This document shows, piece after piece, positions 47,378 to 57,785 of a stretch of DNA of 64,000 nt. The stretch is taken from NCBI GenBank assembly GCA_963799415.1, contig CAWCXI010000014.1, positions 38,197 to 102,196 of the forward strand, written 5' to 3'. The stretch's first letter is position 1, and each line of letters begins with the position of its first letter. The translations under genes and the position numbers were made by a program. This DNA is from JAMXLO01 sp963799415. GTDB taxonomy: Bacteria > Pseudomonadota > Alphaproteobacteria > Acetobacterales > Acetobacteraceae. The notes beneath the pieces are model-generated. The model had not been told where the DNA came from and did no database searches. It worked only from the letters and a program-made list of their open reading frames with translations.

Positions 47378-47667
47378 CAGGCGGCGCTGCCCCAGAGACG
47401 GCCCTGCGTCGTCGTGCAGTGGCACCCCGAGCGGGACGCGACCGGGTGTTCCGTCGGGCACACCGTCGCGCTGACCACGCACGACTGACCTGACGGACGG
47501 TATCGCACAGGCGGGCTGTAGGCCGGCGGACCGACGACCAGCGGGAATCCGAAGCCGACCCAGACGTGGGCCATGGCAGGGTGGGCCTGTCCAGCCAGAG
47601 TGCCGCCAGCGCCGAGCGTCGCCACTGCTAGCGGACGGCGGAAGGCGCACATTGCCGAATGGATCAT
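47377..47667 (-). CDS. Small secreted protein, Tyr/Pro-rich with C-terminal cysteines
   Basis: ATG 47667, after GAGGATG, gives 96 aa. A signal peptide (RPLAVATLGAGGTLAGQAHPAMA) is followed by HVWVGFGFPLVVGPPAYSPPVRY, then a Cys-containing tail with CVVSATVCPTEHP, SGCHC and GRLWG. This layout (glycine and hydrophobic start, PPxY stretch, paired cysteines, GRxWG end) is shared by small periplasmic or surface proteins of unknown role in this bacterial group. Its TGA overlaps the ATG of the GH15 gene by one base, so they are co-translated. Confidence 0.65.
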   Translation of the reverse strand: MIHSAMCAFRRPLAVATLGAGGTLAGQAHPAMAHVWVGFGFPLVVGPPAYSPPVRYRPSGQSCVVSATVCPTEHPVASRSGCHCTTTQGRLWGSAA

Positions 47668-47876
47668 TACATCATCCTCGCCCACTTTTTCGCTGGAATA
47701 TAGCGGCGGCGCGTGGAGTTCAACCGGGAGTGCCGCGTCCACGCAGCGGTGCGATGAACTTGACTTTCACGAATTTAGTCCTGATACCCAGCCCGTTACG
47801 TGCGGAATGCCGCCGTGCGAGTGGCCGCGCAGGCGTTGCGCCGCAGCGCCGCGACCTACCAGCGACTGGACAAGAC

Positions 47877-49424
<1,548 letters not shown>

Positions 49425-49439
49425 GGGGAGAGTTGAGGC

Positions 49440-50643
49440 ATGAACGATGCTCCGGTCCGCCACAAGAGCCACTTCACGTCCTTCCAGTGGGATGACGCGC
49501 TGCGCCTCGACCAGCAGTTGAGCGAGGAGGAACGCGCGATCCGCGATGCCGCGCGCGAGTACCGTCAGGACAAGCTGTTCCCGCGAGTGATCGAGGCGAA
49601 CCGGCACGAACGATTCCATCGCGAGATCATGAACGAGATGGGCGAGATGGGGTTTCTCGGCGCCACGTTGGAGGGTTACGGCTGCGCCGGCGTGAATTAC
49701 GTCAGCTATGGACTGATCGCGCGCGAGGTGGAGCGGGTGGACTTCTGGCTATCGCTCGGCGTTCTCCGTGCAGTCATCGCTGGTGATGTATCCGATCTGG
49801 GATTTCGGCTCCGAGGCGCAGAAGGAGAAATACCTGCCCAAGCTGCGCAGCGGCGAGTGGGTCGGCTGCTTTGGTCTCTCCGAACCAGATGCCGGGTCGG
49901 ATCCCGCGTCGATGCGCACCCGGGCGAAGCGGGTCGACGGCGGGTTTGTGCTGAACGGATCGAAGACCTGGATCACCAACTCGGCGATCGCCGATGTGTT
50001 CGTGGTGTGGGCAAAGGACGACGCCGGGGACATCCGCGGCTTCATCCTGGAAAAGGGCATGAAGGGGCTGAGCGCGCCGAAGATCGAGGGCAAATTCTCG
50101 CTGCGGGCATCGGTCACCGGAATGATCATGATGGATGACGTCATGGTGCCGGAGGATGCGATGCTGCCCGCGGTTAAGGGGCTGCGCGGGCCGTTCTCGT
50201 GCCTCAACAATGCGCGCTACGGCATAGCCTGGGGCGCGCTCGGTGCGGCAGAGTTCTGCTGGCAGGCGGCGCGCGACTATACGATGCAGCGCATCATGTT
50301 CGGCAAGCCGCTGGCGGCGACGCAACTCATTCAGAAGAAGCTGGTCGATATGCAGACCGAGATCACACTCGGGTTGCAGTCGGTGCTGCGACTGGGGCGG
50401 CTGATCGATGAGGACAACGCAGCACCGGAAATGATCAGCCTGCTGAAGCGCAACAACTGCGGCAAGGCGCTGGATATCGCACGTATTGCGCGCGACATGC
50501 ATGGCGGCAACGGCGTGTCAGATGAGTACCACGTGATTCGGCACGTGATGAACCTGGAGGCGGTGAACACCTATGAGGGCACGCATGACGTACACGCGTT
50601 GATCCTCGGCCGCGCACAGACCGGGCTGTCGGCATTCGGCTGA
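49440..50643 (+). pseudogene. gcdH: Glutaryl-CoA dehydrogenase, one frameshift
   Basis: ATG 49440, after GGGGAGAG, starts a 400-aa acyl-CoA dehydrogenase once one base is removed. At 49743 the read GACTTCT breaks the frame; GACTCT gives VERVDSGYRSAFSVQSSLVMYPI, a segment diagnostic of glutaryl-CoA dehydrogenase. Further signs are GCFGLSEPDAGSDP, TWITNSAIADVFVVWA and the C-terminal YEGTHDVHALILGRA with the catalytic Glu. The enzyme oxidises and decarboxylates glutaryl-CoA to crotonyl-CoA in lysine and tryptophan breakdown, passing electrons to ETF. Confidence 0.92.
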
Positions 50644-50650
50644 CCCACGG

Positions 50651-50734
50651 CTCCCTCCCCCAACCGCCTCCCGCAAGGGGAGGGGGAGTGCTGAACCTGC
50701 TCCCCCTCCCCTTGCGGGAGGCGGTTGGGGGGAG
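50651..50734. repeat. GC-rich palindromic repeat, copy 2 (complete)
   Basis: The left arm CTCCCTCCCCCAACCGCCTC... and the right arm ending GAGGCGGTTGGGGGGAG pair around an 11-bp loop. A compensatory change (GCC to GGC on both arms, compared with copy 1) keeps the hairpin. It starts 7 bp after the gcdH stop and ends 18 bp before the Fe-S cysteine codons of the next gene. It may end gcdH transcription. Confidence 0.85.
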
Positions 50735-50794
50735 AAAGCGGCGGAACCACCCTGCCCTCATTTCGGCACCTGCGGTGGATGTACGCAGTATCAC

Positions 50795-51844
50795 GTGCCG
50801 GACGCCGCGTACATTGCCGGCAAATCCGACATGCTGGCGGCGGCTCTGCGCCGTGCCGGCTTCGCTGACATCGCATTGTCGCAACCCGCTCGCGTCGGTC
50901 CTGGCGAGCGACGGCGCATGGACCTGGCTGCGCGGCGCGGGCGTGGCGGGGTTGTCCTCGGCCTGCATCGGCAACGCAGCGCAGAAGTCGTCGATCTGAC
51001 CACCTGCCTTGTCCTGCATCCGACACTGGTCGGCCTGATGCCGCCCCTGCGTGATATGTTGGCACGGCTACAGGCTCTCCGCCGCGAAGGCTCAGTGATC
51101 GGCAATCTGCTCGACTCCGGCGTCGATTTGCTGGTGCGCACCGATACGCCACTTGCACTGTCGGATCGCGTTGCCTTGACCGAATTTGCCCGCAGCCATA
51201 GGTTGCCGCGCATCGCCTGGGCGCTCGGCAGCGACGAACCGGAACCGATCGCGATACTCCGCCCACCGACGACGTTGCTCTCGGGTGTCGCGGTCGTGCC
51301 GCCGCCCGGCGCTTTCCTGCAGGCTTCAGCGGCGGGTGAGACTGCCATCATCTCAGCGGTCGTTGCGGCACTTCCCGACAAGGGACGCGTTGCGGAACTG
51401 TTCGCCGGTTCCGGCGCAATGACCTTCGCCTTGGCGCAGCGTAGCCGTGTCGCCGCATGGGAGGGCGACACCGCCTCGGCATCCGCTCTGCGCACCGCCG
51501 CCAATCACGCCGGTCTTGCCGGTCGCATCGAGGCGATCCAGCGTGATTTGGCGCGTCAGCCGCTGCAGGCAAAGGAACTCGCTGGCTTTGCGGCAATCGT
51601 GCTCAACCCGCCTTTCGCCGGCGCCGCCGCGCAAATGGCACAGATAGCCGCGGCGAAACCCCCAGTCGTCGTCTACGTGAGCTGCAACCCCGCCACCCTG
51701 TCGCGCGATGCGAGGCTACTGCGGGCGGCAGGCTTCACGCTGAGGTCGGCGACGCCAATCGATCAGTTTCTTTGGTCAGCGAGGCTTGAGAGCGTCTGCG
51801 TCTTCAGTTCTGTGCCGGCGGCTCGACCACGGGCTGCCGGTTAG
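50795..51844 (+). CDS. Class I SAM-dependent RNA methyltransferase, TrmA/RlmD family, N-terminus disturbed
   Basis: The GTG at 50795 opens 349 aa, but the in-frame sequence just upstream (50753-50794) reads CPHFGTCGGCTQYH, which is the [4Fe-4S] cysteine motif of RlmD-type enzymes. So the real protein begins earlier, yet no ATG, GTG or TTG exists in frame back to a stop at 50600-50602. The TRAM domain normally found there is missing and a palindromic repeat sits in its place. The catalytic domain has VAELFAGSGAMTFALA (SAM site) and VVYVSCNPATLSRDARLL with the catalytic Cys. Motif IV is LNPPFAG in place of the usual DPPRxG. It may be weakened or silent. Confidence 0.75.
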   Translation: MPDAAYIAGKSDMLAAALRRAGFADIALSQPARVGPGERRRMDLAARRGRGGVVLGLHRQRSAEVVDLTTCLVLHPTLVGLMPPLRDMLARLQALRREGSVIGNLLDSGVDLLVRTDTPLALSDRVALTEFARSHRLPRIAWALGSDEPEPIAILRPPTTLLSGVAVVPPPGAFLQASAAGETAIISAVVAALPDKGRVAELFAGSGAMTFALAQRSRVAAWEGDTASASALRTAANHAGLAGRIEAIQRDLARQPLQAKELAGFAAIVLNPPFAGAAAQMAQIAAAKPPVVVYVSCNPATLSRDARLLRAAGFTLRSATPIDQFLWSARLESVCVFSSVPAARPRAAG

Positions 51845-53162
51845 CCAGTCCCTGCACGACAGCCTCAGGATTCCGGAATGTCACCTCGCGCTGCGGGTAC
51901 GGCAGTTCGATCCCGTATTCCTGATAAAGGTCCCACAGGTTCAGCATCACCTCGCTGCGCACGTTCGTCGTGCCGTTCGCCGGATCACTGATCCAGAAGC
52001 GCAATTCGAGATCGACCGAACTCTCGCCGAATGCGACCAGCAGGCAGTTCGGCGCAGGCTCCTTCAGCACGCGCGGCACATCGCGCGCCGCCGTCACTGC
52101 CAGCCTGATCGCCTCATGCGGATCCGACTGATACGAGACGCCGACCTTCACGTGCATCCTGATCAGGTCACTGGAGAACGACCAGTTGGTCACGCGCTGG
52201 GTGATCAGATCCTCATTCGGGATCAGATACTCCTTGCCGTCCCGTGTCTGCACCGAGGCATAGCGTGCATTGAGTGCAATCACCGACCCGTAAGTGCCAT
52301 CGATCTCGATCACATCGCCGGGCTTGATGGAACGATCAAGCAGGAGGATCACGCCGCTGACGAGATTCGACACCACCTTCTGCAGCCCGAAGCCGAGACC
52401 GACGCCGATCGCGCCCGAGAAGACGGCGAAGGCAGTCAGGTCGATGCCGATCGAACCCAGCGCCAGCACCACGGCGAGCGTCAGCAACGTCATTCGGACG
52501 AGCTTGGCGGCGAGAACCTGCACGGCTGGGGTCAGCGGTCCAAATACGCGCAGCCGTTGGTCGATCAGTCGCGACAGCACGTTGGCCATCCACACAAATA
52601 TTGCCAGCGTGACCGCGCCCTTCAGCATAAGCAGCACACTGACGCGGAAATTGCCCACCGGCACCGCCATGGCGTCCATCAGATTGATGACGGGAGTGAT
52701 CAGCCCGGCGATATTCAACGCAGCGATGATCCAGGCCAGAACCGCGATGGCGCGGGCCAGTCGCTCGTCGCGCACCAGCATCGAACTGAGCCGGATCAGC
52801 ACCCAGACCAGCACGAGGCTTTCGGCAAGCCGCACCAGATCGGCGCGATTGCCGGCGGCAGTGAAGGAGAGGTGCGCGAACCAGAGGACCAGCAGAAGCG
52901 CGATCCAGTCCGCCACCCGCGAGAAGGCGACTGCGATGGAACGCAGCGGACCGGCGACGACCCGGTGAGTGAGGTCGAAGCATCCGCGCTGAAGTGCGGG
53001 CGCCAGCCAGCGCGCCGCACTGACCAGCAGCAGCACGCAGACAAGCTGTTCGAACAGTGCCGGGACGAGCACGTTGCTATGCAGCCAGGCGATGCTCTGG
53101 CCTAGGAAGTCCTGCCAGCCGGGAGGTATCAGCGCCTGCACGTACCCATTGCAGCGCGGCAA
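51804..53162 (-). CDS. MscS-family mechanosensitive ion channel
   Basis: The 452-aa protein has several N-terminal helices, then the MscS core: SGAIGVGLGFGLQKVVSNLVSGVILLLDRSIKPGDVIEI (pore helix and start of the beta domain), YLIPNEDLITQRVTNWS and a C-terminal alpha/beta domain ending ELPYPQREVTFRNPEAV. It should open under membrane tension to protect against osmotic downshift. The start is uncertain: TTG 53162 with no strong ribosome site, or a GTG slightly inside. It overlaps the methyltransferase gene tail to tail by 41 bp. Confidence 0.9.
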   Translation of the reverse strand: MPRCNGYVQALIPPGWQDFLGQSIAWLHSNVLVPALFEQLVCVLLLVSAARWLAPALQRGCFDLTHRVVAGPLRSIAVAFSRVADWIALLLVLWFAHLSFTAAGNRADLVRLAESLVLVWVLIRLSSMLVRDERLARAIAVLAWIIAALNIAGLITPVINLMDAMAVPVGNFRVSVLLMLKGAVTLAIFVWMANVLSRLIDQRLRVFGPLTPAVQVLAAKLVRMTLLTLAVVLALGSIGIDLTAFAVFSGAIGVGLGFGLQKVVSNLVSGVILLLDRSIKPGDVIEIDGTYGSVIALNARYASVQTRDGKEYLIPNEDLITQRVTNWSFSSDLIRMHVKVGVSYQSDPHEAIRLAVTAARDVPRVLKEPAPNCLLVAFGESSVDLELRFWISDPANGTTNVRSEVMLNLWDLYQEYGIELPYPQREVTFRNPEAVVQGLANRQPVVEPPAQN

Positions 53163-53214
53163 CGCGGCGACATCAGGGCAGCCGGTTCATAATAGCGTCA
53201 GCGCCGGCGGGGGC

Positions 53215-53586
53215 TCAGACGTGGAAGCTCTCGCCGCAGCCGCAGCGTCCCTTTTCGTTCGGATTAGTGAAGGTAAAGCCGGTCGCAAGCGCCTTCACTT
53301 CGTAATCCATCACGGTGCCGATAAGGAACAAGCTAGCCTTGCGGTCCACCAGCACGGTAAGCCCCTTGTCGTTCACCACTTCATCACCAGGACCCGGTTC
53401 ATCGGTCCAGGTCATGTCATACGACAGACCGGAACAACCTTTGGTCTTCACGCCGATGCGCAGCAACTTGCCCTGCTCACCCTTGCCATAGAGGGCACGC
53501 AGACGGTCCGCCGCGGCGTCGGTCAACGTCATCAGCGGCGGCAAGGTGCGAGGTTTGCGTGGGGCGGAATTGACAGTCGTGCTCAT
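53215..53586 (-). CDS. sufA: HesB/IscA-family A-type Fe-S carrier (SufA)
   Basis: ATG 53586 gives 123 aa. The family signs are ITLT-like LMTLTDAAADRLRALY, the first Cys in KTKGCSGLSYDMTW and the CGCGESF pair at the C-terminus, which together bind the cluster. It carries Fe-S clusters from the SufBCD scaffold to apoproteins. It is the last gene of the suf operon, 23 bp after sufT. Confidence 0.93.
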   Translation of the reverse strand: MSTTVNSAPRKPRTLPPLMTLTDAAADRLRALYGKGEQGKLLRIGVKTKGCSGLSYDMTWTDEPGPGDEVVNDKGLTVLVDRKASLFLIGTVMDYEVKALATGFTFTNPNEKGRCGCGESFHV

Positions 53587-53609
53587 GGTTCGCTCTATGT
53601 CGTTGTCGA

Positions 53610-53972
53610 TCAGAACATATTCAACTGCAGGCGGGCCTCTTCGGTCATGCGACTTGGGTCCCAGGGCGGATCCCACACGGTTTCCACGTCACAGGACGTT
53701 ACTCCGGACACCGTCATTGCGGCATTTCTTACTTGCTCTGGCAACTCCTGAGCCGACGGGCAGGCCGGCGCGGTCAGCGTCATCTCGACCTTCACCGCCC
53801 CGCCGTCGGCGATCTCGATCGCGTAGATCAGGCCGAGTTCGTAGATGTTCACCGGGATTTCCGGATCGTACACCTCGGCGATCGCAGCGATGATCGCATC
53901 CTCGGTGGGCCGCGGCTCGGTTTCGCGGTCCGGCGTCCAGGCGGCGTGAGACTGCTGCGTCACATCATTCAC
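53610..53972 (-). CDS. sufT: SufT, DUF59/MIP18-family Fe-S maturation protein
   Basis: The GTG at 53972 is preceded by AAGGAGG six bases upstream, so it was chosen over longer frames; 120 aa result. The DUF59 core is IIAAIAEVYDPEIPVNIYELGLIYAIEI, then MTLTAPACPSAQELPEQV with the conserved Cys and VWDPPWDPSRMTEEA at the end. SufT helps mature Fe-S proteins under high demand. It overlaps the sufU stop by 8 bp. Confidence 0.92.
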   Translation of the reverse strand: MNDVTQQSHAAWTPDRETEPRPTEDAIIAAIAEVYDPEIPVNIYELGLIYAIEIADGGAVKVEMTLTAPACPSAQELPEQVRNAAMTVSGVTSCDVETVWDPPWDPSRMTEEARLQLNMF

Positions 53973-54438
53973 TGCTCGCCTCCTTGCCGCCTTCCAATGC
54001 CGCGACCAATGCGTGCCAGGCGAGGGTCGCACACTTCACCCGCGACGGGTATTCGTGCACCCCGGCCAGCGGCTCAAGTCGCTCCATCGGTTCGGTGAGC
54101 GCGGCGTCGCACTGCGGGCATTTGCCGGTGCGCGCCAGTTCGCGAAATGCCGCGAAAAGGGCATGCGTGTCTGACTTGCTGCGGCCGATCACTGTCTCCA
54201 CCATCAGATCGGCCGAGGCGACGCTGATCGCGCAGCCGCGCGCCTGGAAGCCGGTGTCGGCAATTGTCCCATCGGGGGCGTATTTCACCCACACCTCGAT
54301 GCGGTCGCCGCACATCGGGTTGTCGCCCTTGGCAGTCGCGTCGAAGCTCTCCAGTCGGCGCGCATGCCGCGGGCGCCGGCCGTGATCGAGGATCACTTCC
54401 TGGTACAGGTCGCGCAAGTCGTCGAATGTATCGGTCAT
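53965..54438 (-). CDS. sufU: SufU, zinc-containing sulfur acceptor/relay protein
   Basis: The 157-aa IscU-like protein has DLYQEVILDHGRRPRH, NPMCGDRI, GFQARGCAISVASADLM and a last Cys in RVKCATLAWHAL. The 18-20 residue insertion between the second and third Cys (with KCPQCDAALTEP) marks SufU over IscU. It takes sulfur from SufS by Zn-ligand exchange. A SufE gene, more usual in alphaproteobacteria, was not seen in this cluster. Confidence 0.92.
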   Translation of the reverse strand: MTDTFDDLRDLYQEVILDHGRRPRHARRLESFDATAKGDNPMCGDRIEVWVKYAPDGTIADTGFQARGCAISVASADLMVETVIGRSKSDTHALFAAFRELARTGKCPQCDAALTEPMERLEPLAGVHEYPSRVKCATLAWHALVAALEGGKEASSE

Positions 54439-54449
54439 GGGTGGCTGGG

Positions 54450-54488
54450 CCCCCTCCCCCCAACCCCCTCCCGCAGGGGGCTGGGGAG
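54450..54488. repeat. GC-rich palindromic repeat, half copy 3
   Basis: CCCCCTCCCCCCAACCCCCT, then CCCGCAGGGGGCTGGGGAG, matches one arm of the repeats at 39184 and 50651. The second arm is lost. It lies between sufS and sufU, inside the operon, where those genes are 82 bp apart, so a small hairpin may form in the mRNA. Confidence 0.65.
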
Positions 54489-54520
54489 CCGGTACACCAA
54501 AGGGGCAGCGTAGAATCGCA

Positions 54521-55765
54521 TCACTTGAAGAACTCCCGCACGCGGGTCAATGAGTCAGCCAGATAGTCGATTTCTTCGCGCGTTGTGTAGATGGCGAAGC
54601 TGGCACGCGTGGTACTTTCCAGACCGAAGCGGTGCATCAGCGGTTCGGCGCAATGATGGCCGGCGCGCACCGCGATGCCCTGGCGGTCCAGCAGCGTCGC
54701 CACGTCGTGCGCATGAGCGCGATCCAAGGTGAATGACACCACGCCACCGCGATCCTGCGCGCGACCTAGAATATGCACGCCCTCGATCGCATCGAGCCGC
54801 GCCAGCGTGTGATCGATCAACGACGTCTCATGTGCGGCGATGGCATCGTAGCCGATCGCCTGCACGTAATCGATTGCCGCCTTCAATCCGATGCCTTCCA
54901 GGATAGGCGGCGTGCCCGCTTCGAATTTGTGCGGTACCTCTGCCCAGGTGGATCGCTCGTACGACACGGACGAAATCATCTCGCCGCCGCCAAGAAATGG
55001 CGGCATTGCATCCAGCAGTTCGCGGCGGCCCCACAGAACGCCGATGCCAGTGGGTCCATAAAGCTTATGGCCGGTGAAGGCATAGAAGTCGCAATCCAAC
55101 GCCTGCACGTCGACACGCCTGTGCACCACGGCCTGCGCTCCGTCGAACAGCACCTTCGCGCCATATCGATGGGCGATCCGTACTATGCGTTCAGCCGGTG
55201 TGTAGGTGCCGAGTACATTGGACATGTGCGTCATCGACACCAGCCCGACCTTGCCGTCGGCCAACAGTGCCTCGAACGCCTCAAAGTCCAGCTCGCCGGC
55301 ATCTGTGATCGGTGCAACGCGCAGCTCGATACCACGCTCATCGCGGAGCAACTGCCAGGGCACGATGTTGGAGTGATGCTCCATGCCCGAGATCACCACC
55401 GCCTGGCCGGGCTTCAGAATGCCGCGACCGTAGCTGTGTGCCATCAAGTTCAGCGATTCGGTGACGTTGCGAGTAAACACCACCTCGTGGCGGTCACGCG
55501 CGTTCAGCAGCGCCGCCACCGCGTCGCGCGCCGCCTCGTAGGCATCGGTGGTGCGCTCGCTCATCCAGTGCAGTCCGCGATGCACGTTTGCGTATTGAGT
55601 CTCCATCGCCTCGCGCATAGCCTCAATCACCACGCGCGGCTTCTGCGCCGAAGCTGCGCTGTCGAGGAACACCAGGTCCTTGCCGCGCACCTTCTGGCGC
55701 AGGATTGGGAAATCCTCGCGAATGCGGGCGATGTCCAGCATGACAGGACGGGTCGTGACGTTCAT
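54521..55765 (-). CDS. sufS: Cysteine desulfurase SufS
   Basis: ATG 55765 (overlapping the sufD stop by 4 bp) gives 414 aa. The PLP-binding Lys is in YAFTGHKLYGPTGIG; HHSNIVPWQ and SMTHMSNVLGT are PLP-contact segments; the active-site Cys is in VRAGHHCAEPLMHRF, in the short loop of type II desulfurases. It moves sulfur from cysteine to SufU. Confidence 0.96.
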   Translation of the reverse strand: MNVTTRPVMLDIARIREDFPILRQKVRGKDLVFLDSAASAQKPRVVIEAMREAMETQYANVHRGLHWMSERTTDAYEAARDAVAALLNARDRHEVVFTRNVTESLNLMAHSYGRGILKPGQAVVISGMEHHSNIVPWQLLRDERGIELRVAPITDAGELDFEAFEALLADGKVGLVSMTHMSNVLGTYTPAERIVRIAHRYGAKVLFDGAQAVVHRRVDVQALDCDFYAFTGHKLYGPTGIGVLWGRRELLDAMPPFLGGGEMISSVSYERSTWAEVPHKFEAGTPPILEGIGLKAAIDYVQAIGYDAIAAHETSLIDHTLARLDAIEGVHILGRAQDRGGVVSFTLDRAHAHDVATLLDRQGIAVRAGHHCAEPLMHRFGLESTTRASFAIYTTREEIDYLADSLTRVREFFK

Positions 55766-57024
55766 GCTGCCTGCCTCTCCCACCAGCCTTCAACCGCGCG
55801 ATCCAGCACAGCACGCATCCGTTCATCCGTCACGGCTTCCAGCGCCTCGGCTAGGAACGCGCGCACCAGCATCGATCGTGCGGCTGCGTCGGGAATGCCG
55901 CGGCTGCGGAGATAGAACAACTGTTCGGCATCCAGCTCGCCGACCGTCGCGCCGTGGCTGCACTTCACGTCGTCGGCGAAGATTTCCAGTTCCGGTTTGG
56001 TGTCGACCTCGGCGTCCGGCGACAGCAGCAGCGCCTGGGTCATCTGGTAGCCGTCAGTCTTTTGCGCAATGCGGGCGACCTCGATGCGGCCCTGGAATAC
56101 CGCCTGCGACCTGCCGCCCAGCACGTTCTTCACGGTCTGTCGCGAGCTGCACGACGGTGCATCATGCTTTACCACCGTGGTCAGGTCTGCGTGCTGCGCT
56201 CCGCCGAGCAATTGGCCGCCGTTCAGATGCGCCGTGCCTTTTGAACCAGCGAGCCTGATATGAACCTCAGTGCGCGCGATGTGGGCACCGAGGTTCAGCA
56301 CGAAGCTGTCATACGTTCCGCGCTCGGCAATCTCGGCATACACAGTCGAGAGGTGGAAGGCCGCCAGCGATTCGTCTTGCAGACGAACATGAGTGAGGAC
56401 TGCGTCTTCATCCACCTGCACTTCAAAGACTGGATTGTGCAGGTAGCTGCCATTGCCGACCGACAGCTCCAGCAAGCTCAGCCGAGCACCGCGCGCCAGA
56501 CGAATGACATGCCGAGGATGGAACGCGGCACGGTCGGTCGCGATGCTCGCGAGGAGCAGCAGGCCGGCATCGACGTGGGCGGGCACCGACAGAACCGCGC
56601 CGTCCTGTGCCAACATTGTGTTCAGCGCAACCAGCGGTTCGCTGTCCAGGCTCGCCAGCGTGCCGAATTCACCGTGTTCCGCGAAGCGCGAAAACTTGCC
56701 CGCGGCCGGCAGCGCCGAAAGATCTGCGCGGAACTCACCATCGACGAAGACGATGCGCGGCACGTCGATGCGAGGCAGCCGGCTGAGCAGTGCGTCGTTG
56801 TCAGCAAACGTCAGAGGTTGCACGAACGAAGCGTCGGCCACCGGACGTAGGCTGGTATATTTCCATGCCTCCTCACGCCGACCTGATGTGGCGCCGGGCA
56901 GTCCCGCGCGGCGGAACGCGTCGGCGGCGGCAGCGCGGCGGCGCGGATCACCGGGCAGGCGATCGCGCATTGCATCATAGCGCGCCAGGAAGCCTGCGAC
57001 GCCGGACTGAACGGCAACCGTCAT
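55762..57024 (-). CDS. sufD: Fe-S cluster assembly protein SufD
   Basis: The 420-aa protein has the SufBD right-handed beta-helix core with LNGGQLLGGAQHADLTTVVKHDAPSCSSRQ and VLGGRSQAVFQGRIEVA, and the C-terminal KCSHGATVGELDAEQLFYLRSRGI with the conserved Cys/His region. With SufB and SufC it forms the SufBC2D scaffold. Its start shares one base with the sufC stop. Confidence 0.95.
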   Translation of the reverse strand: MTVAVQSGVAGFLARYDAMRDRLPGDPRRRAAAADAFRRAGLPGATSGRREEAWKYTSLRPVADASFVQPLTFADNDALLSRLPRIDVPRIVFVDGEFRADLSALPAAGKFSRFAEHGEFGTLASLDSEPLVALNTMLAQDGAVLSVPAHVDAGLLLLASIATDRAAFHPRHVIRLARGARLSLLELSVGNGSYLHNPVFEVQVDEDAVLTHVRLQDESLAAFHLSTVYAEIAERGTYDSFVLNLGAHIARTEVHIRLAGSKGTAHLNGGQLLGGAQHADLTTVVKHDAPSCSSRQTVKNVLGGRSQAVFQGRIEVARIAQKTDGYQMTQALLLSPDAEVDTKPELEIFADDVKCSHGATVGELDAEQLFYLRSRGIPDAAARSMLVRAFLAEALEAVTDERMRAVLDRAVEGWWERQAA

Positions 57025-57773
57025 CAGGCGGCCTCCGCGACCATGCCAGCATAGCCTTTTGCTTCCAGCTCGTGCGCCAGTTCCGGCCCGCCGGAGCGAA
57101 CGATGCGCCCACCGGCAAGAACATGCACACGGTCCGGCACGATATAGTCGAGCAGTCGCTGATAGTGCGTGATCACCAGCGCCGAGAAATCTGGGCGCCG
57201 CAGCGCATTCACACCGTCGGCAACAACCTTCAGCGCATCGATGTCGAGCCCGCTGTCGGTCTCATCCAGGATCGCCAAACGCGGCCGCAGGATCGCCATC
57301 TGCAACACCTCGTTGCGCTTCTTCTCGCCGCCGGAGAAACCGACATTGACGTTTCGCCGCAGCATGTCCTCGGGCATGGCCAGACGTTTCGTTTCGGCGC
57401 GAGCGAGCCTTAGGAACTGTACCGCGTCCAGCTCGCTTTCACCGCGGGTGCGACGCAGTGCGTTCAATGCCGTGCGCAGGAAGTTGGCATTGCCGACACC
57501 GGGCAGCTCTACCGGATACTGGAATGCGAGAAACAGCCCCGCCGCCGCGCGCTCTTCAGGCTCCATCGTAAGCAGATCGCGACCATCGAACGACACTGAT
57601 CCATCGGTGACGGCATAGTCCTCGCGTCCGGCCAGCACGTAGGCAAGCGTCGATTTGCCCGAGCCGTTCGGGCCCATGACAGCATGCACCTCGCCGTCGG
57701 GCACGACGAGGTCGATGCCCTGCAGGATGGGCTTGTCTTCGATGGCGGCGGAAAGGCCGCGAATTTCCAGCAT
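57024..57773 (-). CDS. sufC: Fe-S cluster assembly ATPase SufC
   Basis: The 249-aa ABC-type ATPase has Walker A GPNGSGKST, signature FSGGEKKRNEVLQMA, Walker B LAILDETDSGLDIDALKVV and H-loop VITHYQRLL. The stretch SFDGRDLLTMEPEERAAAG is characteristic. It drives conformational change of SufBD. It starts 12 bp after sufB. Confidence 0.97.
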   Translation of the reverse strand: MLEIRGLSAAIEDKPILQGIDLVVPDGEVHAVMGPNGSGKSTLAYVLAGREDYAVTDGSVSFDGRDLLTMEPEERAAAGLFLAFQYPVELPGVGNANFLRTALNALRRTRGESELDAVQFLRLARAETKRLAMPEDMLRRNVNVGFSGGEKKRNEVLQMAILRPRLAILDETDSGLDIDALKVVADGVNALRRPDFSALVITHYQRLLDYIVPDRVHVLAGGRIVRSGGPELAHELEAKGYAGMVAEAA

Positions 57774-57785
57774 AATGAGCGTCCT

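Noticed and set aside
49440..50643. Two separate short acyl-CoA dehydrogenase genes
   Set aside because: The two frames overlap at one lesion and join into a single glutaryl-CoA dehydrogenase of normal length when one T is removed.
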